The notes: generated by a model from the sequence alone, not told the origin. DNA of 64,000 nt from Chitinophaga terrae (ex Kim and Jung 2007) (GCF_900107795.1 NZ_FNRL01000006.1:1-64000); one strand, 5' to 3'. Shown: positions 18,375 through 27,369, counted from the stretch's first letter. Translations and numbers: made by a program.

Positions 18375-20654
18375 TCAATTCGTCAATTCGGCTGCAGTAA
18401 AGGGCTTCTGGCGACCGCTATACTGCTTGCGGACCTGCTGTACATCTGCCGGCATCACTTTCCCGGCATTGTTTTTCCATGCGCCGCGCAAATACGACAG
18501 CAACTGCGCAATATCTACATCGCTGAATTCGTCGCTGGCGCCGATGCCGGGCATATCGCCGTTGATCTCAGGCGCTTTGTACACCTTACCGTGTACTTCT
18601 ACCGGGCCTGTTAACCCGAACAGGACGATAGAGATCAGCTTTTTCTTATCGCCGTTCACCCAGTTGCTTTCATTCAACGGCGGCGCCATAGCGGCTATGC
18701 CCTCTCCTGCTTTTCCGTGGCAGGTCTGGCAAACAGTGGTGAACAACTTATGGCCTAATGGATAATCTTTTCTCAACTTGTCCATTTTCTTTGCATTAGC
18801 CTGGTTATCCAGGTGCTTTAAAACAGATTGCAGCTGTTTGTTTAACACCAGGGTAGTATCCGGCAACTGTTTCAGCAATGCTGTTTCCCTGCCTGCTGCA
18901 TTATTGACCAATGCGGCGCTCACATAACGGTCACGGGCATACGCGTTTATCATTTTGGCTTCCAGTTTAGCGGCGGCCAATTTATCTGCCTTGCTGAGCA
19001 GCGGCAACTGGTAAGCAACAACCGGCGCGAGGAATTTATTATCTGCCAGCGTATCCAGCGCCTGCGCCAGCGCTTTAACATTAGAACTGTTCAGTACAGC
19101 AGGTAACGCGGCGAGGGCCTGCAATTTCAGTTCAGGGTCGTGTCCCTGCAGTATTTTTTCTACCAATGGTAAGGAAAGGCTATGCAAACCTTCCAGGGTC
19201 CACAGCGCATGAATGCGGGCAACCTGGTTGTTATCTGATTCCGCCATCGCTGTGAGGGCCCCGACTGCCGATTTAGCCTGGCGATCGATGAGCAGTTGCT
19301 GTGCCTTATCTCTTAATGTACCATTGGTATTTTTTAGGTATTGCACCAATGCGGCGGTGCTGGTATCCATGACCGGCAAGGCAGGGTGACTTCCTTTTGG
19401 CACTATGCGATAGATGCGACCGCAGTTCAGGGGCAGGGAGAGGTTGCGCATCTTGATCTCGTTCTTCAGGTAAGGGGTGAGATAAGTTTTATGCTGGAGG
19501 ATTCCCCTGTACATATCGGTGATATACAGCGCGCCATCGGGGCCGGTGAAGAGCCCTACAGGCCGGAAACGTTCGTCGGTACTTGCCAGGAATTCTTTTC
19601 CTTTATAGGCCTGTTTGCCTTTCACTACATAACTACTGTCGGACAGGATGTTGCGTTTGATGAGATTGGCGCTTGGTTCAGCTACAAAGGCGTTGCCGGT
19701 GTAATTTTTCAGCAGCGCATCGCGATAGATCACGGGGCCGCAGGCGGCGGTGAAGTTCACAAGCCGCAGGCTGTCGTCCAGCGTTCCTTTCTGGTATCCG
19801 CGGTTGACGCCCGGCGTAGCCCTGATAGGGTAAGTATGATTGTCGGGTACGATACGCTGATCGAAGCCGGCAGCATTCTGCTGGTACGGGTTGATGCCCC
19901 CGAGGCCCGGGGAGAAGTAATCGCCCAGCAGGTTTTCGGAGTTATTATTATAATAGAGGCGTCCGTAATCGTCCTGGGTGATGCCCCACTGACCGCGGAA
20001 ATGAGTAGGTTCTTTCAGCCATTTGTCGCCTTGCTTCCGGTATCTTTTATCGGATTTGGCGTTATAGATCCAGTTATCCATTGCCCGCAGCAAACCATTG
20101 GGCTGATGTTCTACGTTTCCGCCGGCGGCATATTGATCGTCTACCAGGGTACGTTTGCCCGGTTTGTCGTTATTGTTTTCAATGAACCAGAGTTTGGGAG
20201 GAGTGGCAACCAATACCCCGTTTTCTATGAGGCATATAGCCCGAGGGAGGACGAGGGAATCGAGGAATACAGTTCTTTTATCCATTACCCCGTCTTTGTT
20301 GGTATCTTCCAGGATCACTACTTTCCCGTTGGGTTGGTCTTCGCCTGTACCGGCGGTATCGGGCATGAAGCCTGTCATTTCCACTACCCACATGCGGCCT
20401 TTTTCATCGAACGTTGTGGTTACCGGGGCCACTACCAGCGGTTCAGAAGCGACCAGTTGAACTTCCAGTCCATCATCGTACTGCATTTGTTTGATGGCTG
20501 TTTGAGCATCTAAAACAGGGGAAGATGCGAATTTCTCGCGCATGGCCAGGGAATCGGCTCCGGGCTGCCGCTGATCGGCGGATCTTTTTCCTTGGTCGCA
20601 GGACAAGAGACCAAATAATAACGCGGTAATACTTAAACTATGGAATCGCTTCAT
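18375..20654 (-). CDS. PVC-type heme-binding protein: propeller, HEAT repeats, cytochrome c (lipoprotein)
   Basis: This 759-residue protein starts with a lipoprotein signal (ITALLFGLLSC). Residues 60-430 form a beta-propeller of the membrane-bound dehydrogenase type (FDEKGRMWVVEMTGFMPDTA; GPDGALYITDMYRGIL). HEAT-like repeats follow (about 440-620), and a class I cytochrome c domain closes the protein, with the heme motif CQTCHGKAG near residue 655 and GDMPGIG further on. Such proteins are thought to be periplasmic sugar or alcohol dehydrogenases passing electrons to their own heme. The natural substrate is unknown. Gaps on both sides suggest a single-gene unit. Confidence 0.85.
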   Translation of the reverse strand: MKRFHSLSITALLFGLLSCDQGKRSADQRQPGADSLAMREKFASSPVLDAQTAIKQMQYDDGLEVQLVASEPLVVAPVTTTFDEKGRMWVVEMTGFMPDTAGTGEDQPNGKVVILEDTNKDGVMDKRTVFLDSLVLPRAICLIENGVLVATPPKLWFIENNNDKPGKRTLVDDQYAAGGNVEHQPNGLLRAMDNWIYNAKSDKRYRKQGDKWLKEPTHFRGQWGITQDDYGRLYYNNNSENLLGDYFSPGLGGINPYQQNAAGFDQRIVPDNHTYPIRATPGVNRGYQKGTLDDSLRLVNFTAACGPVIYRDALLKNYTGNAFVAEPSANLIKRNILSDSSYVVKGKQAYKGKEFLASTDERFRPVGLFTGPDGALYITDMYRGILQHKTYLTPYLKNEIKMRNLSLPLNCGRIYRIVPKGSHPALPVMDTSTAALVQYLKNTNGTLRDKAQQLLIDRQAKSAVGALTAMAESDNNQVARIHALWTLEGLHSLSLPLVEKILQGHDPELKLQALAALPAVLNSSNVKALAQALDTLADNKFLAPVVAYQLPLLSKADKLAAAKLEAKMINAYARDRYVSAALVNNAAGRETALLKQLPDTTLVLNKQLQSVLKHLDNQANAKKMDKLRKDYPLGHKLFTTVCQTCHGKAGEGIAAMAPPLNESNWVNGDKKKLISIVLFGLTGPVEVHGKVYKAPEINGDMPGIGASDEFSDVDIAQLLSYLRGAWKNNAGKVMPADVQQVRKQYSGRQKPFTAAELTN

Positions 20655-20820
20655 TTTTATCTTGGTTGCAAAATTTAATTCGATTGCAAAAGATAAAAAT
20701 ACACACCTGTAGTAATTTTTATAGAAAAATTATATGAGAGGATAATTATCGAGTTTCACGACCCTAAAAAGGCTTACCTTCGTTGGCTGAACTCATACAG
20801 TTTACGATTTATTTGCATTT

Positions 20821-22083
20821 ATGGGACGCTTTCAAGGCATTATAGGTATTGTACTTATTTTGGGTATAGCCTTTTTATTTTCCAACAACAGGAGCAAGAT
20901 CAATTACCGGTTAGTTTTCAGCGGATTAGGGTTGCAGTTAGCCATTGGTTTGCTTGTATTCAAGGTACCCCCTATTACCTGGTTTTTTAAGAAGGTAGGA
21001 GAAGCAATGGGTCTTTTAGAAGGCTTTGCGGCGAAGGGGGCTTCATTTGTATACGGCGGTATAGGCGTGAAACAGTTCGATGGGGTGATTAAAGATTATG
21101 CCGGCGGGGGGTTCGTGTTTGCATTCAATGTAACGGCCACTATTATACTGGTATGTGTACTGGTAGCGGTATTGTATCATTTTGGCATTATGCAAAGAGT
21201 GGTTGCGGTGATTGCAAGGGCGATGAACTTTGTAATGCGGGTAAGCGGTGCTGAAGCCCTGAGCAACGTAGCCAGCGCCTTTGTTGGCCAGGTAGAAGCG
21301 CAGGTAATGATACGCCCTTATCTTTCCAGTATGACGAAAAGCGAGATCCTCGCATCCATGAGCGGTAGTTTGGCTTGTATTGCAGGCGGTATCCTGGTAG
21401 TATATGTAAATATGGGAGAACAGGCGGGCATGCACATCGCTCCTTTCCTTATTACGGCCAGTTTGATGGCGGCCCCCGGCGCCCTGGTGATCTCCAAGAT
21501 CGTGTTTCCTGAAACCCAGGAAAGCCAGACTATGGGCAGGGTAAAACTGGAGGTAAAGAGCAACTACACGAATGTTATAGATGCGATCGTTCATGGGGCC
21601 GGCGACGGTTTTAAGATAGCCATGAACGTGATCGCCATGTTAATAGGCTTTATCGCATTCATTGCACTGATCGACTGGTGCCTGGTTCATATTGGTCACC
21701 TGTTGCATCTGGACTTCGACCTGAGCCTCGACTGGATATTCGGCAAACTGTTTATGCCAATGGCCTGGGCTATGGGAGTACCACAGGGCGATGTACAAAA
21801 CGTAGCAACCCTGCTGGGCCAGAAACTAACGATCAACGAATTTGTGGCTTTCAAAAGCCTGACCAATAAAGATGTACCTGTTCTTTCAGAAAAAGGACTG
21901 GCAATCGTCACTATAGCCATTGCCGGTTTTGCGAACTTCAGCAGCGTAGGTATGCAGATCGGCGGTATCGGCGAACTGGCGCCCGACAGGAGAACAGACC
22001 TGGCCAAACTGGGTCTAAAAGCATTGCTCTGCGGTACGCTGGCATCTTATATGTCGGCCACGCTGGCGGGGATGTTGATATAA
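20821..22083 (+). CDS. Concentrative nucleoside transporter (CNT/NupC family)
   Basis: This 420-residue inner-membrane protein has the CNT arrangement. An N-terminal Nucleos_tra2_N helix pair is followed by the gate domain (EALSNVASAFVGQVEAQVMI) and the C-terminal core with MGVPQGDVQNVATLLGQK and GFANFSSVGMQIGGIGELAP. CNT proteins import nucleosides by cation symport. The length and order of helices match NupC-like family members. It stands alone, ending in a strong terminator. Confidence 0.92.
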   Translation: MGRFQGIIGIVLILGIAFLFSNNRSKINYRLVFSGLGLQLAIGLLVFKVPPITWFFKKVGEAMGLLEGFAAKGASFVYGGIGVKQFDGVIKDYAGGGFVFAFNVTATIILVCVLVAVLYHFGIMQRVVAVIARAMNFVMRVSGAEALSNVASAFVGQVEAQVMIRPYLSSMTKSEILASMSGSLACIAGGILVVYVNMGEQAGMHIAPFLITASLMAAPGALVISKIVFPETQESQTMGRVKLEVKSNYTNVIDAIVHGAGDGFKIAMNVIAMLIGFIAFIALIDWCLVHIGHLLHLDFDLSLDWIFGKLFMPMAWAMGVPQGDVQNVATLLGQKLTINEFVAFKSLTNKDVPVLSEKGLAIVTIAIAGFANFSSVGMQIGGIGELAPDRRTDLAKLGLKALLCGTLASYMSATLAGMLI

Positions 22084-22090
22084 GATTTTT

Positions 22091-22117
22091 GAAGGCGCCA
22101 TCCAGGCGCCTTTTATT
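22091..22117 (+). terminator. Terminator after the CNT transporter gene
   Basis: AAGGCGCC and GGCGCCTT form a perfect 8-bp stem with a 5-base loop, followed by TTATTT. It begins 8 bases past the stop. Confidence 0.85.
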
Positions 22118-22167
22118 TAAACAAGCGTTATTGAATAGCTTCCGCCTGCAATTCCTCTCCAGCCGGC

Positions 22168-22668
22168 TTATTCGATGTTGCTCCCATTCAAGATATCTTT
22201 CCGCACCAAAGCCAGGCTGTTAGCCACTATTCTTATCACTCCAAACCTGGAGCTAAACCAAAAAATAATATGGTCGCTAACCACTACCCCGCTTCCCGAG
22301 GTTTCATACAAAGTGCAGGGAATTCCAGCCAGCGAATCTCTTCCCATGTTTCTTAATTTACAGCTAACTCCATCCGACCGGATCACCGGATGCACCGGTT
22401 GCGCATGCAGGTAAAATGGTTTCCAGGCGGTTCCTGATTTGTAATACCAGTCCTGGTTCACCTGTCTGAATATATGCGTACTCGTTAGTGGATTTCCAAA
22501 CAGTCCATTCTCTTTCAGGATATTATTCTTTTCATGTATCCGGTTATAGGTAAACACAACGCTGGTATCAGGGCTTTGGGGTGATTCTGCTACAAAAACG
22601 ATCCGTTGAGTGGATTGCGCATAGGCATAGCTACTCAACAGGCATAGGCAAATAAATAAGTACTTCAT
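22168..22668 (-). CDS. Hypothetical secreted protein
   Basis: This 166-residue protein has a signal peptide (MKYLFICLCLLSSYAYAQS). The rest is beta-rich with alternating hydrophobic residues and two conserved-looking cysteines (VSCKLRN, IPCTLYE). I do not recognise a family, although the GIPCTLYETSGSGVVVSDHI segment resembles GLPKTD-type or DUF4412-like secreted Bacteroidota proteins. It should be periplasmic or secreted. It is the last backbone-like gene before the accessory region; its start is 49 bases from the first XRE remnant, which points the other way. Confidence 0.6.
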   Translation of the reverse strand: MKYLFICLCLLSSYAYAQSTQRIVFVAESPQSPDTSVVFTYNRIHEKNNILKENGLFGNPLTSTHIFRQVNQDWYYKSGTAWKPFYLHAQPVHPVIRSDGVSCKLRNMGRDSLAGIPCTLYETSGSGVVVSDHIIFWFSSRFGVIRIVANSLALVRKDILNGSNIE

Positions 22669-22716
22669 CGACGTAATTGCTCGTTACGGATTACAAATTG
22701 GATTGGGATTTGTATT

Positions 22717-22920
22717 TTGGGCGCAAAGGTGAGGAAAAAGGGGGAGAGTGCAAAATGGGGGGATGTTGCCGATAAAGCCAGTGAAGCATTACATGATGCA
22801 GAGGTAATCAGGTATTTTAAAGAGATTGAGGCATTGCCCCATGAAGATAAAGACGCATTGCTGCGAGTTATTGCAGCTTTTATCAGGGATGTTAAAACTA
22901 AACAGACTTATACACATTAA
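22717..22920 (+). pseudogene. XRE-type regulator, 3' remnant (module 1)
   Basis: The frame encodes 67 residues from a TTG, ending EIEALPHEDKDALLRVIAAF and IRDVKTKQTYTH. This is the C-terminal tail of the Bacteroidota XRE/HTH regulators whose helix-turn-helix lies about 60 residues earlier, a part absent here. The last 28 residues are identical in sense to the remnant at 24207-24295, although the DNA differs at many third positions. It points toward the immunity and toxin genes of module 1. It could still be translated as a small protein, but without a DNA-binding domain. Confidence 0.65.
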
Positions 22921-22922
22921 TT

Positions 22923-22957
22923 ACAGAGCCGCCCCTAGTTTTATCAAGCGGCTCTGT
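22923..22957. terminator. Stem-loop between XRE remnant and immunity gene (module 1)
   Basis: ACAGAGCCGC and GCGGCTCTGT form a perfect 10-bp stem with a 15-base loop. AAGAGTTTTT follows on the right. It sits between convergent genes. Confidence 0.7.
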
Positions 22958-22999
22958 AAGAGTTTTTCACTCTAGATTTCCAGAAAATTATAAGGCTGT

Positions 23000-23503
23000 T
23001 TAATTATAAATCTTGTGAAAAATTATAGAATCTTTATTAGTAATATATATTTCAGAAATATCTCTATTATATTCTTTTAAGAAATGATTCAAAACCAGCT
23101 CACCATCAAAATTACTTACCTCCCTCTGATCTATTTCAGCCAGATATAGAGTAACAAATGATTTTGTTCCCTCCTTCCACAAAGAAACCGAACATCTTTT
23201 CACATTAAATCTTTTTTTTGCAAATTGCTCTAATTCAGTGGGGCAACCAATATACCTTCCTTCTTGAACAATTTCATCAGCTAAACCCTTTATATACCAA
23301 TCACCTAATCTATATCCATTTTTAAATGTAGACATACTAGCCGTTTTCCCATTCGCAAATCGTACAATCACCTTTCCTGAATACGGACGATCCGTTTTTT
23401 TTAACATTATTTGATCATTTACTAAGTAAACATCATTTTCCTCTACCGTTGGCATGCAGCTATAAAAAAAAATGATAAGAATTATAAATAGCCAATTGTT
23501 CAT
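23000..23503 (-). CDS. Candidate immunity lipoprotein for the type-44 toxin
   Basis: This 167-residue protein begins MNNWLFIILIIFFYSCMPTV, a lipoprotein signal with the lipidated Cys at residue 16. A MORN-like repeat follows (YSGKVIVRFANGKTASMSTF), then a mixed alpha/beta tail. Its ATG overlaps the toxin stop by one base (TAATG), the classic toxin-immunity arrangement, and it is AT-rich like its neighbour. A lipid anchor would place it in the periplasm, where an incoming toxin would have to be neutralised. The immunity role is inferred from position only; no known immunity family is recognised. Confidence 0.6.
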   Translation of the reverse strand: MNNWLFIILIIFFYSCMPTVEENDVYLVNDQIMLKKTDRPYSGKVIVRFANGKTASMSTFKNGYRLGDWYIKGLADEIVQEGRYIGCPTELEQFAKKRFNVKRCSVSLWKEGTKSFVTLYLAEIDQREVSNFDGELVLNHFLKEYNRDISEIYITNKDSIIFHKIYN

Positions 23504-24206
23504 TATTTCTTTTTCTCTTGATTATATAAATTAATTCCCATAATAATCGACTGCTTAACCCTCGGCTCATCGCCTGTACCCTGAGTTGTTTTACCATTCT
23601 TAGTATCTTGATTCTCATCTGATCTCTTCAATAATAAAGCAGGGCTAAATCCTTTAAAGCGTCCCCAATAACCATAAGAAATATTTCCATAATCATCATA
23701 TCTTGTCAACCTCCCTCTCCATAAAGTCCATTCCCCTATTTCTACTGCAGCGAATGAGGGTAACTCCTTCAGATTATTTCGCTTCCTACTTTTTAAATCA
23801 AATGGTCCATCGTCTGTAACATCTTTCGCAAACCCAAATTGCTCTATCCAACTATTCTCGGGCATCCCAGGCATTGGTTGAAATTTATTTTTATATTTAA
23901 CCAAAACTTGATCAAAAAAATTGGTCATATCATATAAATCGCTTTCATATACGGGTTCTCCGGCAACTGTGCCACCTATCCCTGTTTGAGGATTATAAAC
24001 TAAAGGATGATCTGCTCTCAAAGATTGGCCAGTTATACCTTTCTTTGCTTTAGGATCTTTAACATCTTTCCCAACCATATACTTTAAAAGTTCTGCCGTT
24101 TTCCATGGATTCTTCTGGTTGAAATCCGATTTGCTTTCATCCACTATATAAATTATGTTTCTTTTATCCCCGCCTTTCTTTGTTAAACTACCATACTTAT
24201 TCCCAG
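23503..24206 (-). pseudogene. Polymorphic toxin type 44 tail, 5'-truncated
   Basis: The readable frame gives about 235 residues. The C-terminal half matches the polymorphic toxin type 44 pattern: a GPFDLK segment (GPWDYK in relatives), YGNISYGYWGRFKGFSPALL and a final DEPRVKQSIIMGINLYN. Upstream, residues about 90-130 (DMTNFFDQVLVKYKNK) belong to the same unit. The RHS core that should precede it is missing. Sequence homology stops near 24206, exactly where an oppositely oriented XRE fragment begins; an in-frame ATG at 24288 lies inside that fragment's antisense strand and is not credible. It is a displaced, probably silent toxin tail. Confidence 0.65.
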
Positions 24207-24295
24207 TTGTGCCGCATGAAGATAAAGATGCACTGCTGAGGGTGATTGCGGCGTTTATCAGGGATGTAAAAACTAAACAAACATACACTCATTAG
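24207..24295 (+). pseudogene. XRE-type regulator, 3' fragment (module 2)
   Basis: Reading from 24209, the frame gives VPHEDKDALLRVIAAF then IRDVKTKQTYTH and a stop at 24293-24295. This equals the C-terminus of the remnant at 22717-22920 at protein level, with roughly 80 percent DNA identity by eye. The fragment abuts the truncated toxin at its left and points to the immunity gene of module 2. Confidence 0.7.
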
Positions 24296-24305
24296 ATTAT
24301 AAAAC

Positions 24306-24336
24306 AGTAAAGTCCAATCTAAGACTGGACTTTACT
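24306..24336. terminator. Stem-loop between XRE fragment and immunity gene (module 2)
   Basis: AGTAAAGTCCA and TGGACTTTACT form a perfect 11-bp stem with a 9-base loop between convergent genes. Confidence 0.7.
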
Positions 24337-24409
24337 ATATCTAATTACCTAACAACTGCTTTTTGCAACACAGGTTAAACTCTTATCCCTCAATTAAGTA
24401 AAATGATTT

Positions 24410-24709
24410 CTACAGAGAATAATAATCCACATTTTCTGATAAATCATCCTGGACAATCAATCTTACATTTTGAGGCTCTTCCCAAAAAACATTAGATCTG
24501 AGATACGTGAGAAAATGCTCCAGATTAAAATGATTATATGCTCCACACAACATAAACCTGGGGAACACATCGGGATATGGCTTTCCATTGACGTCAATCA
24601 TGCTAAATGCCCTTCCGTCTTCCATCTTATAGCCATTAACCTCTTCCATCCTTTTGCTTAAATTCTCTCCTGGAGAAATAAACAGTATAATAGATGTGTA
24701 ACTACTCAT
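24410..24709 (-). CDS. Candidate immunity protein for the CdiA-type nuclease tail
   Basis: This 99-residue acidic protein has no signal peptide or membrane segment, so it is cytoplasmic. It begins MSSYTSIILFISPGENLSKR and ends in an acidic DDLSENVDYYSL. It lies two bases downstream of the nuclease cassette, the usual place of a cognate immunity gene. A cytoplasmic location fits a nuclease target, and its acidity could suit binding of a basic nuclease. No named immunity family is recognised. Confidence 0.6.
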   Translation of the reverse strand: MSSYTSIILFISPGENLSKRMEEVNGYKMEDGRAFSMIDVNGKPYPDVFPRFMLCGAYNHFNLEHFLTYLRSNVFWEEPQNVRLIVQDDLSENVDYYSL

Positions 24710-24711
24710 TT

Positions 24712-25731
24712 TTATTGCTTTTTATTTTTCAACCACTCCCCGCGAGTAAACGTTTCATCAAACCCTTCTCCAACAACCCGTATAAAATCCTTTGATGAGC
24801 CTTGACCAAAATATCTTGAAGCCGCCCGCTTGGCCACTTCTAAGGTCGCACCTGCTTGTTTAGTAACATCTAAGATAATTCCAGTACCTTGTCCCGTTGA
24901 TTTAGTTATCACTTTCGCCAAAGCGCTGGACAGATCATCAACGCCAGTCTTTTTTATATCTGATATTTCCTTAAGATCCATCCATTTCCCGTTTACAATA
25001 AAATCAGAAGTCCTTAAACCGTCTTTCGAACGTTCAGCAAGAATGATAACATTATTACCTTCATCCAATAATTTTTGCGCCCACTTACCTTCTCCATTTT
25101 CAAACTTTGCCCCCTTTTCCATCAAAAAGTGTACAATCTTTCCTCTGCTCGTTTTCAACGCCCAGTTTAAAGTTTCCGCTACTTCATCTCCTGCACCTGG
25201 AAAATCAACATGTGTGCCAGGATCAGGATTTAATAAATTAAAAGTAAAACCAGCCGCAGAACTAATTATCAATTGATTCGATGGAACTGATAACCATGTT
25301 GCTCCTGTAACCAAAGAATACAAGCTGGCCCCGGTTAAAAACGCAAATGAAGCACCAGCAACCATTGCTCCTCCTACTGCGGCAGCTCCAATCTTGTTTC
25401 CTCTTGAATAGTATGCAGCAGCTTCCTTTTTACTCATCCCCTGCATATTCCTACGGATGATTTGCTGAGGATATACATATTCAGTAAATTCTAGGCCATC
25501 TAAATCTATACCATCAATCGGTCTATTACTTGCAAACTGATACGGAGTTAATTCCGGATATTTCGCAGTTATTGGATCAACACTTAAGAACTTCCCTATC
25601 CTCGGATCATACACCCGCATCCCATAATCCTGCTGGTTCCCCACTCCCTTCACCTCATTATCATTCTCCTTACCATTAAATCCGAATCTATAGCTATTAG
25701 ACAGCTTCCACGCCCTTCCCGCCAACTGCAT
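24712..25731 (-). CDS. Displaced RHS core plus CdiA-type nuclease toxin tail
   Basis: The 339-residue frame starts inside an RHS protein. Residues 16-80 are the RHS core (FGFNGKENDNEVKGVGNQQD to GIDLDG), residues 112-168 are a hydrophobic glycine-rich linker, and residues about 208-325 resemble the CdiA_C tRNA-nuclease domain. Likely active-site residues are Glu211 or Glu214, Asp243 in TSDFIVNG and Lys254-Glu255 in MDLKE, a PD-(D/E)xK-like pattern. No signal peptide or RHS repeat body is present, and a one-base frameshift cuts the homology just upstream (about 25740). The cassette is therefore likely a silent reservoir, though the ATG could allow low expression. Confidence 0.7.
   Translation of the reverse strand: MQLAGRAWKLSNSYRFGFNGKENDNEVKGVGNQQDYGMRVYDPRIGKFLSVDPITAKYPELTPYQFASNRPIDGIDLDGLEFTEYVYPQQIIRRNMQGMSKKEAAAYYSRGNKIGAAAVGGAMVAGASFAFLTGASLYSLVTGATWLSVPSNQLIISSAAGFTFNLLNPDPGTHVDFPGAGDEVAETLNWALKTSRGKIVHFLMEKGAKFENGEGKWAQKLLDEGNNVIILAERSKDGLRTSDFIVNGKWMDLKEISDIKKTGVDDLSSALAKVITKSTGQGTGIILDVTKQAGATLEVAKRAASRYFGQGSSKDFIRVVGEGFDETFTRGEWLKNKKQ
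25588..25692 (-). repeat. RHS core recombination block, displaced copy
   Basis: These 105 bases match 31120-31224 inside the live RHS gene at 103 of 105 positions without gaps. The flanks diverge sharply on the toxin side. The block encodes about FGFNGKENDNEVKGVGNQQD to PRIGKF. Confidence 0.85.
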
Positions 25732-25754
25732 CCCAATGGTGCATAATCAAAGAA

Positions 25755-25820
25755 CTCCCATAAATATATCCTTTTTTCTTTCATCTGTTTTTTCATTTGA
25801 AAGAAAAAAATATACGCGGG
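25755..25820. repeat. AT-rich boundary hairpin, copy A
   Basis: TTTTTTCTTTCA (25772-25783) and TGAAAGAAAAAA (25798-25809) form a perfect 12-bp inverted repeat, followed by TATACGCGGG. The preceding ATCAAAGAACTCCCATAAAT is shared with copy B at 29467-29486. Both copies lie just 5' of a displaced RHS core. Confidence 0.7.
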
Positions 25821-25835
25821 TCATCGGGTAGGTTA

Positions 25836-25953
25836 CCGTCCTGGTAGATAGATGATGTGTTACTGCTGCTGATGGTATATTCTACCGATGGCCATAGAAC
25901 TACCGTCCAGCCTATATTCTGTCGCTGATCACATCATCTGTCTGCCAGGACGG
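25836..25953. repeat. Variable-stem, conserved-loop element, copy A
   Basis: Bases 25836-25859 and 25930-25953 form a 24-bp inverted repeat with two mismatches, both able to form G-U pairs in rightward RNA. The 70-base interior starts TTACT and holds TATTCTACCG (25878-25887) and TATTCTGTCG (25915-25924). Copy B at 29620-29718 has the same interior but an unrelated stem. Function unknown. Confidence 0.7.
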
Positions 25954-26507
25954 AAGCAAGAGAGTACAACAGTTGATCAAGGTACTGACGCTGGTGTTCG
26001 CGCAGTCGTATTCTCCCCACCATCCCACGATTAGAGGCGATAACCCTAACGCATACACTATTGCAATAACCGTTTATCAGCAGCCTCACTGCCGTCCCCA
26101 CCGCCATTTCCCACCTGGCCGCTGCGGCGGCAGCCAGAGCGCAGGCCCTGTAGCGCAGCGGAAGGGCCCAGCGAGGGCGAGCTGCAGCAGGCCGCGCCTT
26201 CGTCCTCTATCTCGCCGGGAGCGCCAGCGGACAGCAAATCAAAAATGGAAGGCCAGGTGGGACGGCGGGCATTAAAACGACCTCGATTTAAAACAGCCCA
26301 CAGCCAGACCGGGAGCTGGACGAACAAAGGGCGAAGGGAGCGCAAAAAGCGTGACAGGACGTAGCGCAGCCCTGTAGCGCAGCGGAAGGGCAATCGTAGG
26401 ACTGGCGCGTCTTTTTGCCGACCTAGCCCGCAGTGAGACCGCTTTTCCTCTAACATAAAGTCTTTACAATGATTAAAAGCAGCATTGCATATCAGTAACA
26501 ACCGCGA
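25954..26507. other. GC-rich non-coding island with direct and inverted repeats
   Basis: No credible gene is seen. From about 26080 to 26400 the DNA is much richer in G and C than the AT-rich toxin genes around it. A 23-bp direct repeat GCCCTGTAGCGCAGCGGAAG... occurs at 26145-26167 and 26369-26391. CCCACCTGGCC (26110-26120) pairs with GGCCAGGTGGG (26251-26261), and GCTGCGGCGGCAGC near 26121 can also fold. The island follows the two recombinase remnants and may be the end of their element or a structured RNA. Confidence 0.5.
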
Positions 26508-27369
26508 TTACCGCATCGGATGATACTGTTCTATCGCAGCTTTCAGCGTTTCAACCCCGCTTTGTTTATACCGCTCCGTACTCGATGGATATTTATGGCC
26601 CGCGAACTGCTGAACCACACTTATATCATGGCCATGAGCCAGTAAGTTAGCTATTACGCTGCCACGTATAGCCTGCGCCGTTACGGATCGTTCAGGATAA
26701 GTATTTTTATAACTCCTGATTACGTGCTTTACTATATCATCAGCGCTCATAGGCTTTGATCTGTGGCCGATCAGCAGCACATCACTATCAGCTCCCTTTA
26801 ATAACCGCGGGCGTATCTCCCGCAGCCAGGTGTATAACAACAGGATCTGACCCGGTTTTAACGATAAAGTACGGCTGTTGGTAGTCGGAGTAGATTTTAT
26901 GTAGATGCTACCCGCTTCCAGATTAATATCTGTAACGCTTATTGCGGCCATTTCCTGCGGCTTTAATCCCTATAGACCAATAGCCCCATTAATACCCGGT
27001 TACGGTAATATAACACCTGATAACGCTCTTTACGATCCAATAACCTTTCCAGCTCTTCCCCCGTAAAAAGATCCTGTAACTGAACGTCACGGCTACGCTG
27101 ATCACGCAACAGGATAGAACGCGCAGGATGATCATTGCGGCTGCCGATACAACATAAATAATCATAGTACACCTTAATACTGCACAGGATGCGGTTTAAC
27201 GTAGCAGCATTATTATAACGCTCCCGTAAAACACCTAGGTAACTAATCAGATCCGCATAACTGCCATAGGCGCGGCTGTATAGCTACTTAAAAAGATAGA
27301 TATTTCACGATGATAACTTTCCGCCGTAGCGGGTGTGTAGCGGCCTTCAAGATACTCATATAGTGTCAT
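26508..27369 (-). pseudogene. Tyrosine recombinase 2, broken by two frameshifts
   Basis: Joined across frames the protein would have about 287 residues. It begins MTLYEYLEGRYTPATAESYH (SAM-like N-terminal domain). After a frameshift near 27264 it reads AYGSYADLISYLGVL, and after a second one-base loss near 26955 it continues LKPQEMAAISVTDIN. The catalytic part keeps an Arg in AQAIRGSVIANLL and the nucleophile Tyr in AGHKYPSSTERY, but has Lys (GLKPQE) where most recombinases have the first Arg. This group usually occurs downstream of a XerC-like partner in Bacteroidota, as here. Confidence 0.75.

Noticed and set aside
24207-24288. Extending the type-44 toxin to the ATG at 24288
   Set aside because: The added 28 residues are the exact antisense of an XRE gene tail that has its own homologue at 22717-22920, so the true gene is truncated at the junction.
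26058-26501. Open frame of 147 codons on the minus strand in the GC-rich island
   Set aside because: Low-complexity composition with many Gly, Arg, Ser and Cys, no domain, and overlap with direct and inverted repeats; judged non-coding.
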